This document shows, piece after piece, positions 36,101 through 46,895 of a DNA stretch of 64,000 bases. The DNA comes from Littorina saxatilis (Eukaryota; Mollusca; Gastropoda; Littorinimorpha; Littorinidae). The translations under genes were made by a program, and so were the position numbers. The notes under the pieces were generated by a model. It saw only the letters and a list, made by a program, of their open reading frames with translations. It ran no database searches and was not told the DNA's origin. Position 1 is the stretch's first letter. Each line of letters begins with the position of its first letter. Location: NCBI RefSeq assembly GCF_037325665.1, contig NC_090245.1, positions 105,707,309-105,771,308 on the forward strand, given 5' to 3'.

Positions 36101-39100
36101 ACTCAGGACTACCACCAATCAAGGCCAGACACATTGGCTAGACAGCTACCCCCCTCCGCCTCACTTGACCGTGTCATCACCCCTCCAGTGCCAGGAGCCG
36201 CTGGCGATTGCATCAGCAGTCAAAATAGTTAAACCCCCCCCTTCGTCCCCCCTCTTTGCGCTATTCACTTCATCCCCTCTCTTATTATGGGTCATTGACC
36301 CAGGTCTCAAGGCCAACCAGCTTTTACAATGCATCTGCCTTTGATCTGACCGCCCATCCAGAGCAAACATATTCCCCCTAGCCCTCTGTATTTTTGTGCC
36401 TGCTATGTACCACTGATCCAGTTTCTGGGAAATGTATAATTATGTCATTGACTTCAGGGATACTCATTGAGACCATTTTCCAAAATATGTTAACAGCAGC
36501 TTTGCTGACCAACTTAGTACAAGTAGTGACAGTACTACTGCTGTCAATTATTTCCCTTCAACTAAGGAAGTAAAAAAAACAAAAACCCGATCCACTATAT
36601 GTGATAAAGAAGAAAAGACAGACCTTCAACAATAGGACAAGGGATGCAACTCTGCTGAATCAAAAGCATAAAGATCACCTGTGAACAATTCTAGGATCAG
36701 GAAATCTGAACATCTGTTTGTTTTCATTAGGAAATAGAAATGAAATATAATGCTTTTGATTATTTATGTGGTAAATTTGGCTGGTATGCAACTTTTATAC
36801 TTCTGCTTGATCTGACAGTAATATTAATAACACAGACATAAAGAAAAAGAAACAAAACAAGAAAGCAACTTAGAATTTTTTTGTTGTAGTCAGCTTTTTA
36901 TACTTGGTTTTACACAACAAAAAACATAATTTAAATTAAAAAAAAATGCTGATTTACTCTTTTGTAGTGTGTGTTTATGTGGTAAGTAGAGTTCCATAGT
37001 AAATTACTTTGTAAATTGTGTGGTAGGGGGTACATAAAGGGGGTAACTTTTAGTGAGGTTTAGTGTGATTGTGTGACAGGGTGTGAATGTGGTTTTGATT
37101 TCTTGTTTCTTTGTGGCGGCTTTTATTTTAAATTCTTTATAAAAACAAGGTTAATTATCATTATATTAAAACATAGCACTTTAGTCATCAAGTTTTGTGT
37201 GTGTTTGTGGTAGTTATTAGTAGTGCAAATCCACATGTATGCATTATAAGTATGAATGTACGTCTTTTGTGTATGTGGTTAGCACGCAACGAGCCGCTGG
37301 GGCGGTTGTAAGAAATCCCGGCAGGTTGGGGGCCGGTTGGGATTTTGGGGGGCCGGTTCAATTTTTGACTTACCGGCCCCCCTGGCCGGTAGCAAAAAAA
37401 GTTAAGGTACACCCCTGTATATATATGCGTGCTGTCTTTGTGGTGTCGTGAAGATTTAGACACACCAAGCCCAACGAGACAGGTAGGGTAAAATTGGTGC
37501 ATTAGTGACTGAGAAATCATCATGGAAAGAAGACCAAAAATAGGTGATTTTACACATTGATGGTCAGTTATCAGGGGGTCTGCCGCAACCTAGTAACAGT
37601 CGAGGCGAACTACACTTTCTGAAGGTGCGGTAAGCAGCGAACTTCCCAAAACACGTACCTCGTCGGCAGAACCCGACGGTTGAGGGAAAGTCACATCAGT
37701 AGAGGTCACGGTAGCTGACGGCCGAATTCTCGACATCGAGGCAGAGTCGCCGACTCCAGGTGGAAACGCCGCAATGGCGGAACAAGCCACGCCTCTCTGA
37801 AATGACAGCATCTCCTTCATCTGTTCCTTAAACGATGAAAACAGCGAGAAAATCTCTTCACGAGACCGCCTGGCTCTCCTTGACCTTGGGAACAGGAGAA
37901 AGCGAAGGCAAAGCACAAGGAGGATCAATCACGACCCGAACAGATTACTAACCGGGTCAAACACCTTGACAAAAGGTTGAGCAACAGGAGAAATTTTCTC
38001 TCTAGAACGAACTTTCTTAGCTTTGCCCTTGGAAGTAGAAGTAGAAGAAGAACTGCCCGGCGGAGAACAAACTGGCACCTGCCTGGCAGTGCTCTTACCC
38101 TTGTCCGCCATGTTGTAACAACAAAAACTCCGTTAAAACGGAGCAGAAAGTTTCAACAACAAAATTTACAAAATGCAAATGGCAGCACAAGGCGAAAACG
38201 AAATAATAAAAAAGAAATATCTCACCAAGCAAAGGCAAGATACGCCAAAACACCACGGGTCAATGGCCTTCTTAGGCCCCCCCAAAAAATTGTCTGTTTC
38301 TGGTAACATGGCTAAAAAAAATAGGGTCGGTAGGTAGGGATTTTTTTTTTTTAAATTTTTTTTACCCCAAATGTAGACCAATAAAACTAACTTTAAAAAT
38401 CGCGCAAAGAGACTGGATTCACTATACATAGAGACAAGACACTCAACACATTTACAAATCGTCAGCGGACTTTCGTTTTCACACGTTTTTGTTGTTCATT
38501 TTCTCACCCTGTCCTTTACCACCAAAAAAAAAAATTTTTTTTTTTGAGTTTGGAAAAAAAAAGTTTAGGGTCGGCGCCGAAATTTAGGGTCGGTCGGGTG
38601 ACCAGAAACAGACAATTTTTTTTGTGTGGCTTTAACAAAAGTCCAACGGGTGAAAAGCCGAGAAGTACAACGACACGTCCGTACACCAACGTGTTGAAGA
38701 AGGGAATGACTATACCGGCAGTATGACTCGCGCATGAGCGGGCAGCCGGTGAGGGGAGGTAACTACCGAACCTTGACTTCAAGGTTTGGTTTGTTTTGGG
38801 AGTTACCTCTCCCTGTTACCAGGGTCAGTGCTTCAATGTCTAAGCATCAAACGGAAGTTAGTGCTATATATGTGAGTTGGGTAAGTATATTAATTAAATG
38901 AAAATTTATCGTTGAAATTTTCGATTATATATTTTAGTCATGTTGAAGAGAACTTCAGTTTATATGCATGTCACAAGAGCACCCTACAAATACAATACAA
39001 GTTGTGGCTGTACGTTTAAAATTTCGCTGTCTTTAGGGTGAAGACTTGGTGCCAGAGCCTAAAATCATCATTGCTGCCATGAAGGCCTGTCGTCGGGTCA

Positions 39101-40961
39101 ACGACTATGCCCTTGCTATCCGATACCTCGAAGCTGTACAGGTAAGTTCATAATTTGTCATGTTCAATCAACCATTGTATTTTTAAAGTTGTTAGGTATT
39201 ATTTTATATTTCGTACAAATTATTGGTCTTTTTGAGTTTGACAACCGTGAGTAATACCGCCCTGATATGGCCCTTCGTGGTCGGCTGGGCGTTAAGCAAA
39301 CAAACAAACAAACCGTGAGTAACCAGGAGAGTCTTACTCTTAGGAGAGCAGTGTTAGGCCGGCCGGCTGTAGACAAACTTAACTTTGATGTTATCTTGGA
39401 TGTTTTTAAAGCTAGAGCTCTGAAACTGTCCGCACTTTTAGGGTTTGATGATCTCCTACCTTATACCCAGTTTGGTTGATATCATCAAATTTTGTGGTCA
39501 TGTTCAATTCATGAAAACTTAATGTTGATGTTATTTGGGATGTTTTTGAAACTTTGCATACTTCTAGGGTTTGATGATCTCCCTGCATGGCCCCAGTTTA
39601 GTTTACGCTGGTCACATTTCGGAGTCACAGCTAGCTGGTTAATGTTCGATTCATACGGGATGACATCATGTTATGATGTCATAGTGTAAAACATGAGATC
39701 CCCCAGTGTCTTGAGTACGCATATTTAGTCTTGGTCAGCCCAGGATCAATGGCTGCAACTTGGTCAAGAAAAAGAAATATTGTGTTTCTTGTGAAAGAAA
39801 AAATTCTTTGTTTTGAGGCAAGTGATGGTTGTAGGAAAGGGGTGGGGTGGAGCTGAGTATGTATGCGTGGGATATTCTTAGGATTGAATATCTAAATTGA
39901 TTGATGCAGTTTGCATTTGGACCAGACTAGAGTCAATTAGTGAGAAGTGAACATTCTCTTGAACATTATTTTCTGAAGATGGACCGTCAATTTGTATTTA
40001 TTCACATACAGTGGAACCTTCCTTTTATTAAGATCTTAAAAAAATCTGAGAAGATCAGGTCTTTAAAAAGGAAGGAGTTATGAGATGAGGATAGATTTTC
40101 ATAGGTTATGAACAGGCTATTTGCGAAAGTCTTGAAAAGGAAGTATTGGGGGGGGTCTTAAAAGGGGGTTCCACTGTAATAAATTACGAACGGTGAGTTG
40201 TATAAGCATTTGCTTTTCTTGTTTTAACAGTTGTTAGTAATTATATATCTTAACAGTTATTGGTCTTTTTACATTTAGTCAAGTTTTGACTAAATGTTTT
40301 AACATAGAGGGGGAATCGAGACCAGGGTCGTGGTGTGTGTGTCTGTGCGTGTGTGTGTGTAGAGCGATTCAGACCAAACTACTGGACCGATCTTTATGAA
40401 ATTTGACATGAGAGTTCCTGGGAATGATATCCCCGGACGTTTTTTTCTTTTTTTCGATAAATACTTTTGATGTCATATCCGGCTTTTTGTAAAAGTTGAG
40501 GCGGCACTGTCACACTTTCATTTTTCAATCAAATTTATTGAAATTTTTGTAAAGCAATCTTCGACGAAGGCCGGACTTCGGTATTGCATTTCAACTTGGT
40601 GGCTTAAAAATTAATGAATGACTTAGGTCATTAAAAATCTGACAATTGTAATAATTTTTGGCTCACGTAAGTGTAGCCTATGCGATGCTAACTTTTGTCT
40701 GTCTGTGCGTGCGTGCGTGCGTATGTATGTATGTATGTATGTATGTCTGTGGTAGAAACTTTAACATTTGAAGACGTCACAACATTTGAAGACGTCACAT
40801 TATGACGTAAGAGGGTTAGACGTCACGCGAAGGAATTACTGAAAGTCTCGGTCATTGTTATTTTGCCGAGCGGGCCGAGACTAGTTTTTTCTTCGAAATC
40901 GGCCATTCAGATCTAGATCTAGTGTCTCGCTTTCTTGCACAGTGTCACCTATGTCGCTTAC

Positions 40962-40994
<33 letters not shown>

Positions 40995-43767
40995 CGAAGT
41001 GATTGAGTTTGTGTTACTGTTTGTCAATTTCTTACGTGAGCCTTGAAGGCTTCGCCTCTTGTTTTTTTATATAAAACGATCCAAATTTACGTTCATCTTA
41101 TTCTACATCATTTCCTGATTCCAAAAACATATAAATGTTATATTTGGATTAAAAACAAGCTCTGAAAATTAAAAATATAAAAATTATGATCAAAATTAAA
41201 TTTCCGAAATCGATTTTAAAACAATTTCATCTTATTCCTTGTCAGTTCCTGATTCCAAAAACATATAGATATGATATGTTTGGATTAAAAACACGCTCAG
41301 AAAGTTAAAAATCAGAGAGGTACAGAAAAGCGTGCTATGCAGCACAGCGAAACCACTACCGCGCTGAACAGGCTCGTCAGTTTCACTCCGTTATGCACAA
41401 GCGGCGGACTACGGTCATTGTGAAAAAATGCAGTGCGTTCAGTTTCATTCTGTGAGTTCCACAGCTTGACTAAATGTAGTAATTTCGCCTTACGCGACTT
41501 GTTATTTGTTTCTTTCAGGTTTTGGCAACCAGAAATATACGATATTTTCATCATACACTACTCACAAAAAGTTAAGGATCACTATGAGAAAACAGGTGCT
41601 CAATAAAATCAGTTCGCTACTGTTATTTATTTCTCAGTCAAACCAAATTGTTATGAATTCTTGTTCAGCTGTAAGTGGGCGATGTTGTGTTGGTGGGAAC
41701 ATTGCACGGGATTCTCTACTACTGAGCTTGGTAGCAAAAGAAAAAGCGGAAACTTGCGAAAAAGGACCTTGTATTGGACCGTTCAGCCCGAACACATTGC
41801 ACAAGCCACATGGAAAAACCATTATGCACGTGCAAGCACTGCTGTTTATGTGTGAGATGCTGTCACTTGCTTGGCTTTTTGAGAAGACATACCACCAGTA
41901 TTAGGCATTATCTGACAATGCCTCCACGACAAAAATTGAACGAGTTTGAGAGGGGACGAGCTGTTGCATGGTTCCAAGATGGTGTCCCCAAGCGAGAAGT
42001 GGCCAGGCGACTTCACGTGTCCATCTCGGTCATTGTCAGACTGATTCAACGTTTCACAGCCACTGGGAGGGTCCAGGAAAGACGCAGACCTGGGCGACCA
42101 AAGAAGACAACTCCACGTGAAGATCGTCTCATTGAACGACTAGCCTTGAAAACAAGAACAGCCTCTTCCAGCATTATTCGAAGGCAGCTGAGGGTGGCTA
42201 CTAACACCAGCATCAGCCAGCAGACCATACGGAATCGCCTTCATGGGTTTAACCTCCGTTCTCGTCGCCCAGCTGTACGGCCACGCTTAACTCCAGCCCA
42301 TAGGGCAACACGCCGCGCCTTCTGCAGACGTCACGTGAGGTGGACACGTCAGCAATGGTCCCAGGTCCTGTTCAGTGATGAATCACGCTTCACCCTGAAC
42401 CACAACGACGACCGACTGAGGGTCTGGAGGCGCCAAGGGGAACGCTACATTGACGCCACTGTCCAAGAAAAGGTGGCCTTTGGTGGAGATTCTGTAATGG
42501 TCTGGGGGGCCTTCAGCCTTCACCACAGAACACCCTTGTTTCATGTACAGGGTAACCTGACTGGCCTCCGATACCGGGATGAGATCCTTCGACCGTTGGC
42601 TGTGCCTACACTGCAGCAGATGGGACCGCAGGCTGTCTACCAGGATGACAACGCTCGCCCCCACAGGGCAAGGGTGGTCAACGACTTCCTGCAGCAGTCT
42701 GGAGTCAACAGAATGGAGTGGCCAGCATGCAGTCCCGATCTCAACCCGATTGAGAACCTCTGGGATGAGTTGGATCGCAAAGTGAGGAGCAACCACCCCC
42801 CTCCCAGGGATGTCCTGCACCTCTACCAGATGCTGCAGGCTAAGTGGCAGGCGCTTCCGCAGAGGATCTTCACCACCCTGGTCAACTCTATGAGGACTCG
42901 CTGCGTCGAGTGGCAGAACAGCCAGGGCGGTTACACGCATTACTGAACTTTTGGGAGCATCTGAATGCCATGTCTTGTGATTTTAACGACTTTGTGAAAT
43001 TAAATTTCGATACGTACACACTTTGATAAAATGTACAGACCAAACGATTGCTCAAAATTTAAGGAAATGTTGTATCGTTATCACTAAAGCATTGAATTAG
43101 ACGTTTGCCAAATACCAACGCATTCGCTTTCTTATTTGGAAAGTTATGAATTTGTGTGCAAGTGATCCTTAACTTTTTGTGAGTAGCTTATTTCCAGAAC
43201 TGCATTTATGATTTTCGCACGTTTACTGTAGTTTTGTCCTATCAGACTTGCACTCGCTGAAAGAAAAAGTTAGATGTATAATGTTGGATATCTCCCTTGT
43301 GCCAGTAACAAATATGGAAAAGTTGTGAAAGTCGAATTCGAACAAGTTTTTACTAGCCATGTCAGCATGAATGAACAGCTCTTTCATTAAGTTTAGTGGG
43401 TATGGTGACATGATTTAGCTTGACTGGGTATCATGTTGCCCTTAGTAGATAACTGGTTCTATTATCACACAATCTCATGAGTATTTTAAGTTTGTGCAAT
43501 TTTCTCACATGTTGACACTTTTACAGGTATTTTTGTCTGAAAAAAAAGTAAATAGGTAAAATCAGGATTCTATTTTATTTTCAACTTTGTCCAAAGAGCA
43601 TTCTCAATTTGTTTGCTCAGGATAAGTGCGGCAACCGTCTGAAGGAGGTGTGGCCATACATCAAGCAAGAGATCAAACCCACTCTGGATGAGCTGGGCAT
43701 CTTGACGCCAGAGGACATGGGCTACGACAAACCTGAACTGGCTCTCAAGGATGTGTACGACATGTAG
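33108..43767 (+). CDS. COX5A: Cytochrome c oxidase subunit 5A, mitochondrial
   Basis: Nuclear-encoded subunit of respiratory complex IV on the matrix side of the inner membrane. Coding exons 33108-33183, 35605-35738, 39037-39141 and 43621-43767 join in frame to 153 aa (human protein 150 aa). The first exon is an amphipathic presequence ([20 protein letters not shown]) with Arg/Lys and no acidic residues. The mature part carries [50 protein letters not shown] and PTLDELGI, all family hallmarks. A separate 3'UTR exon begins at 46616. Introns hold SINEs, a hAT-like element, a Tc1-like element and MITEs. Confidence 0.95.
33515..33835 (+). mobile_element. SINE family A, full length
   Basis: tRNA-like head (GGGGATGTAGCTCAGTCGGT ... 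GAGTTCGTCCCC) followed by the family A body (CAGAGTTCGGTGGGTTATAG, AAAGCGGCGTATGGCTGCC, GTCATACACGTAAAAGC) and a short ACAAACAAAC tail. It is not a tRNA gene: the acceptor stem does not close and the body continues as in other copies. Confidence 0.8.
33980..34286 (+). mobile_element. SINE family C, full length, with 12-bp target duplication
   Basis: Head GGTTGGCCTAGTGGTAAGGC and GGTCGTGGGTTCGAACCC (A/B box-like). Tail GATATGGCCCTTTGTGGTCG, GGGCGTTAAGC, then (CAAA)n. Target duplication ATCCTCCTAGAA at 33968-33979 and 34287-34298. Confidence 0.88.
35001..35187. mobile_element. PIF/Harbinger-like foldback MITE, copy 5
   Basis: Arms GTCTGTTTACGGTAACCC and GTTACCGTAAACAGACC with GGCAAACAAAAA / TTTTTTTTGCC ends. 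COX5A intron 1. Confidence 0.7.
35876..37417. mobile_element. hAT-like non-autonomous element (1.5 kb)
   Basis: Termini CAGGGGTG and CACCCCTG, flanked by TATATATA at 35868-35875 and 37418-37425 (8 bp, as for hAT). Subterminal GC-rich blocks (TCGCCCGCCTGGCGAG; CCGGCCCCCCTGGCCGG). No transposase frame; AT-rich filler 36430-37200. COX5A intron 2. Confidence 0.65.
37573..38860 (-). mobile_element. Possible gag-like fragment of a retroelement, fossil
   Basis: Minus-strand frames (37590-37928 and 37929-38111) start [15 protein letters not shown] and include a [20 protein letters not shown] stretch and [17 protein letters not shown]. The low-complexity start and coiled segment resemble first ORFs of DIRS-type or other retroelements, but I cannot name the family with confidence. 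Broken and short. A PIF-like MITE is inserted (38275-38640), and an inverted repeat around GAGGTAACT / AGTTACCTC lies at about 38755-38815. Confidence 0.35.
38275..38640. mobile_element. PIF/Harbinger-like foldback MITE, copy 6 (variant arms)
   Basis: Arms AATTGTCTGTTTCTGGTAAC and its mirror (GACCAGAAACAGACAATT). As in the other variants the two arms share the same copy-specific changes. Confidence 0.65.
39255..39311 (+). mobile_element. SINE family C, 5'-truncated
   Basis: Only the tail (GATATGGCCCTTCGTGGTCG ... (CAAA)n). Target duplication ACCGTGAGTAA at 39244-39254 and 39312-39322. Confidence 0.85.
39380..39640 (+). repeat. Degenerate tandem duplication (~139 bp)
   Basis: TGATGTTATCTTGGATGTTTTT at 39386 recurs as TGATGTTATTTGGGATGTTT at about 39525, each followed by AGGGTTTGATGATCTCC and CCCAGTTT. 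Non-coding; COX5A intron 3. Confidence 0.55.
40009..40176. mobile_element. pogo-type MITE with CAGTGGAACC termini
   Basis: CAGTGGAACCTTCC and GGGGGTTCCACTG ends with TA flanks; interior of TTAAAA-rich arms that fold back. Confidence 0.75.
40268..41500 (+). repeat. Dispersed element (1.2 kb), most complete copy
   Basis: Begins TTTACATTTAGTCAAGTTTT, includes AGACCAAACTACTGGACCG and TTCCTGGGAATGATATCCCC, and ends GACTAAATGTAGTAATTTCG, CCTTACGCGACTTG. Partial copies: 15249-15560, 30171-30665 and (reverse) about 57753-57860. It is interrupted by a related small element at 40660-41062 (GGCTCACGTAAG ... CTTACGTGAGCC). Non-coding. Confidence 0.7.
40660..41062 (+). mobile_element. Small element with GGCTCACGTAAG ends
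   Basis: Left GGCTCACGTAAGTGTAGCC; right CTTACGTGAGCC followed by TTGAAGGCTTCGCCTCTTG. It contains GTCTGTCTGTGC and GTATGTAT tracts and a GT run. Its ends resemble the AGGTCA-rich family (TGACTCACATGC ... GCATGTGAGTC, then GGGCTTTGCCCTTCTTG). Confidence 0.5.
41556..43188 (+). mobile_element. Tc1-like DNA transposon with intact ORF
   Basis: Terminal inverted repeats CACTACTCACAAAAAGTTAA / GGATCAC and mirror, flanked by TA (41554-55, 43189-90). 1633 bp, with one uninterrupted transposase ORF. It sits in COX5A intron 3, in sense. Confidence 0.9.
41918..42946 (+). CDS. Tc1-like transposase (DD34E), 342 aa
   Basis: Cut-and-paste transposase. The start at 41918 ([20 protein letters not shown]) begins the N-terminal paired-like helix-turn-helix; an upstream in-frame extension to 41774 is unlikely to be used. 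The HTH region continues through [19 protein letters not shown] and a GRPKKT hook. The catalytic core shows VLFSDESRF (first Asp), [11 protein letters not shown] (second Asp) and [14 protein letters not shown] with Glu 34 residues after the second Asp. Length and motifs equal complete Tc1-family enzymes; no stop or frameshift is seen, so it could be active. Confidence 0.9.
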   Translation: MPPRQKLNEFERGRAVAWFQDGVPKREVARRLHVSISVIVRLIQRFTATGRVQERRRPGRPKKTTPREDRLIERLALKTRTASSSIIRRQLRVATNTSISQQTIRNRLHGFNLRSRRPAVRPRLTPAHRATRRAFCRRHVRWTRQQWSQVLFSDESRFTLNHNDDRLRVWRRQGERYIDATVQEKVAFGGDSVMVWGAFSLHHRTPLFHVQGNLTGLRYRDEILRPLAVPTLQQMGPQAVYQDDNARPHRARVVNDFLQQSGVNRMEWPACSPDLNPIENLWDELDRKVRSNHPPPRDVLHLYQMLQAKWQALPQRIFTTLVNSMRTRCVEWQNSQGGYTHY

Positions 43768-44008
43768 ATTATGTAAGTTGGTCTGTTTCTTTCCAGGATC
43801 TGCAAACATTCAGGCGCTGAGAGGGATGTTAAAATTGTCAGATTGAGTTGTGCTTTTCAAAAACTGCATGTACCATATTTTTTTAGCCTACAAGACGCAT
43901 CTGTTTTTATTCCACTGGGACCCTTGCGGCTTATCTGCCGCTAGCGCCTTATCGTTGGCCAAAGGCTAACAAAAATATTTGCATTAACAATATCCTCGCG
44001 ATTACTTG

Positions 44009-44384
44009 GGGGAGTCCCATATTGGTTGGGACGAGAAAGAATTTACCCGATGCTCCCCAGCATGTAGTAAGAGGCGACTAACGGATTCTGTTTCTCCTTT
44101 TACCCTTGTTAAGTGTTTCTTGTAATTGTATAGAATATAGTCAAATTTTGTAAAGATTTTAGTCAAGCAGTATGTAAGAAATGTTAAGTCCTTTGTACTG
44201 GAAACTTGCATTCTCCCAGTAAGGTAATATATTGTACTACGTTGCAAGCCCCTGGAGCAAATTTTTGATTAGTGCTTTTGTGAACAAGAAACAATTGACA
44301 AGTGGCTCTATCCCATCTCACCCCTTTCCCCGTCGCGATATAACCTTCGTGGTTGAAAACGACGTTAAACACCAAATAAAGAAA
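44009..44384 (+). mobile_element. SINE family B, near full length
   Basis: Target duplication GATTACTTG at 44000-44008 and 44385-44393. Body and tail as in 6406-6823. Confidence 0.85.
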
Positions 44385-44801
44385 GATTACTTGCCATGTC
44401 AGCATCAGCCATGCCCAAAAGAACGCGTTTTGCATACGATGCAGAGTTTAAATAAAAGAAGATCGTGCTTGCAGAAGAAAAAGGGAAGTAAACGGAGAGC
44501 TCAACTGAATGCTTGTAAGAAGACTCGAACACAATATGCAGGACAACCATCACCACACAGTTACACCAGAGCTCGAAACAGAGCTGCAGAGTAGATCTTT
44601 GCATTTGCAGATGTTAGATATTGAATATTGTGTCGGAGAATCTGGTTGGACCCCACATTATTGTAAACGTGGATGAACGTGCGGTTACTTTTGTCGTGCC
44701 TCTTACAAGAACTGTTGACACGAAAGGACTTTTGGGTTTCTCTGAAAACAACTGGCTAAGATAAAACATGATTTACAGTTGCCTTTGCATGAGCTGCAAC
44801 A

Positions 44802-45223
44802 ACCCCCCACGGGTTAGGGGGAGTCCCATATTGGTTGGGACGAGAAAGAATTTACCCGATGCTACCCAGCATGTCGTAAGAGGCGACTAACGGTTCTGTT
44901 TCTCCTTTTACCCTTGTTAAGTGTTTCTTGTATAGAATATAGTCAATATTTGTAAAGATTTTAGTCAAGCAGTATGTAAGAAATGTTAAGTCCTTTGTAC
45001 TGGAAACTTGCATTCTCCCAGTAAGGTAATATATTGTACTACGTTGCAAGCCCTTGGAGCAATTTTTTGATTAGTGCTTTTGTGAACAAGAAACAATTAA
45101 CAAGTGGCTCTGTCCCATCCTCCCCCCTTTCCCCTATCCCATCTCCCCCCTTTCCCCGTCGCGATATAACCTTGAATGGTTGAAAACGACGTTAAACACC
45201 AAATAAAGAAAGAAAGAAAGAAA
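44802..45223 (+). mobile_element. SINE family B, full length
   Basis: Target duplication GAGCTGCAACA at 44791-44801 and 45224-45234; ends in AAATAAAG(AAAG)n. Confidence 0.87.
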
Positions 45224-45362
45224 GAGCTGCAACAGGATTCAGGATTCGCAAAAAGGCAGAGATAGCGGCAGCACCTGAAACAAGTAAAGCACTAACTAAT
45301 CTACATGACGTCACGCTGAGTAGCAGAAGCTCTCAAGTCTCATTCAACGGACTGCTCATTTT

Positions 45363-46186
45363 TGACTCACATGCGAAGCAAAAGTGAGTCTAAGTACTCA
45401 CCCGAGTCGTCCGTCCGTCCGTCCGTCCGTCCCGGCGTCCGTCCGGAAAACTTTAACGTTGGATATTTCTTGGACACTATTAAGTCTATCCACACCTGAT
45501 GTGGCCTGATGGTGTATGGTTACAAGATCTCAAAAAACATGTGCGGCAACTTGACCTCACTTCAAGTTCAAGGTCACAGGGGCCGTAATTGTTGTCTTAA
45601 AAACGACCATTTTTCACATTTTCTTCTGAAGTTATCGAGAATGGCAACCTTAGCTATGTATGCTATACAGGGCAATGTAAGCCCTATCTTTGGACACCAG
45701 TTTGGTTTACCTTGCTTCAAGGTGAAGGTCGCAAGGGTCCTTTAAAGTTGGATTGTATACATATTTTGAAGTGACCTTGACCCTGAACTATGGAAAATAA
45801 CTGTTTCATACTTAAAAATTATGTGGGGCACAAGTTATGCTTTCATCATGAGACACATTTGGTCACATATGATCAAGGTCAAGGTCACTTTGACCCTTAT
45901 GAAATGTGACCAAAATAAGGTAGTGAACCACTAAAAGTGACCATATCTCATGGTAGAAAGAGCCAATAAGCACCATTGTACTTCCTATGTCTTGAATTAA
46001 CAGCTTTGTGTTGCATGACCTTGGATGACCTTGACCTTGGGTCACATGTATTTTGGTAGGAAAAATGTGTAAAGCCGTTCTTAGTGTATGATGTCATTGC
46101 TAGGTTTAGTTATTTGACCTTGACCCTGAAGGTCATGTAAAGGTCAAGGTCAAGCATGTGAGTCGTATGGGCTTTGCCCTTCTTGT
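45363..46186 (+). repeat. AGGTCA-rich dispersed element, copy 2
   Basis: Same ends and order as 26420-27240, including TCAAGGTCAAGGTCAC and GACCTTGACC blocks and the GGGCTTTGCCC hairpin at the end. Inserted in the decayed pogo-like element. Confidence 0.8.
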
Positions 46187-46615
46187 TTTCTTCTTCTAAT
46201 GACGAAGACTAAAATATGCAAACATCCCCCCCCCCCCCGAGATACAATTATATGTATCTGTTTGTGCTAATTTTCTTGATTTTCTGTCCACTGAATGAAT
46301 GGTCATTTGAATGCATGCGATGAAAACGTTACTTTGCCAGTCTGGCAGGTTTCACACCCTTTATTCGTTGTTTGATCCACTGTCTGAGCCCTTTGTGTGA
46401 ATAAAATAATTGTTTTTTCTAAACACAGGGGGTGCATCTAATGCACTGTATCACCTTGTAGGCCTTAAAGTACAGTATTCACTTAGCACTCCTTTCACTC
46501 AGCTTACCTTTTCGTGATGCCATTTTGTAACACAATTTAACTTAGAAAGGTAATACATTTGATCATATGAATTTATTTGTTTCACTTTTTTCTAATTTTC
46601 TCAACTGTTTTGCAG

Positions 46616-46800
46616 GTGTGTGACTGCCCCAGCTACTCCATTGCATGTCTGTGGACAGGGCTTGCCACCTGTTCAACCTTAGCATGAAGACCAATGAATC
46701 GTTACATTGTTGTGTGTGCTTGAAAATGGAGATAACCAGTTCGAAGGACATTTAGTGAAATTTTTTTTTTCATTGTTTGGTGTAAATAAATTAGTAAGAA
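46616..46800 (+). other. COX5A: COX5A 3'UTR exon and polyadenylation signal
   Basis: After the stop (43767) there is a donor at about 43772 (ATTATGTAAGT), and a good acceptor TTTTGCAG ends at 46615. The exon is non-coding and has AATAAA at 46785-46790. Human COX5A likewise has a spliced 3' end. Inferred from splice signals and signal position. Confidence 0.6.
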
Positions 46801-46895
46801 ACAAATCCAAGCGGTTTTATTTTTTCTTTGCAGATCCTGATCTGTGACTGTATGTCATTCTAGCCCTGTGAAATTGGAGTGTGTGTGTGTGCATA

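Larger units (their letters stand above)
43878..46470 (+). mobile_element. Decayed pogo-like transposon split by later insertions
   Basis: Ends resemble each other: TTAGCCTACAAGACGCATC (about 43893) and GATGCA...CACCTTGTAGGCC (about 46434-46463). Between insertions, short readings survive: MPKRTRFAYDAEFK (44414 on) like pogo N-terminal domains, and VDERAVTFVVPLTRTVDTKG (about 44670) like the start of a DDE domain. Interrupted by two SINE B copies and by the AGGTCA-rich element. Many stops. Confidence 0.4.

Noticed and set aside
37590-38111. Host gene on the minus strand in COX5A intron 2
   Set aside because: Low-complexity start, disrupted, no splice structure; more like a retroelement fossil.
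42383-42940. 185-aa minus-strand ORF
   Set aside because: Shadow of the Tc1 transposase on the other strand.
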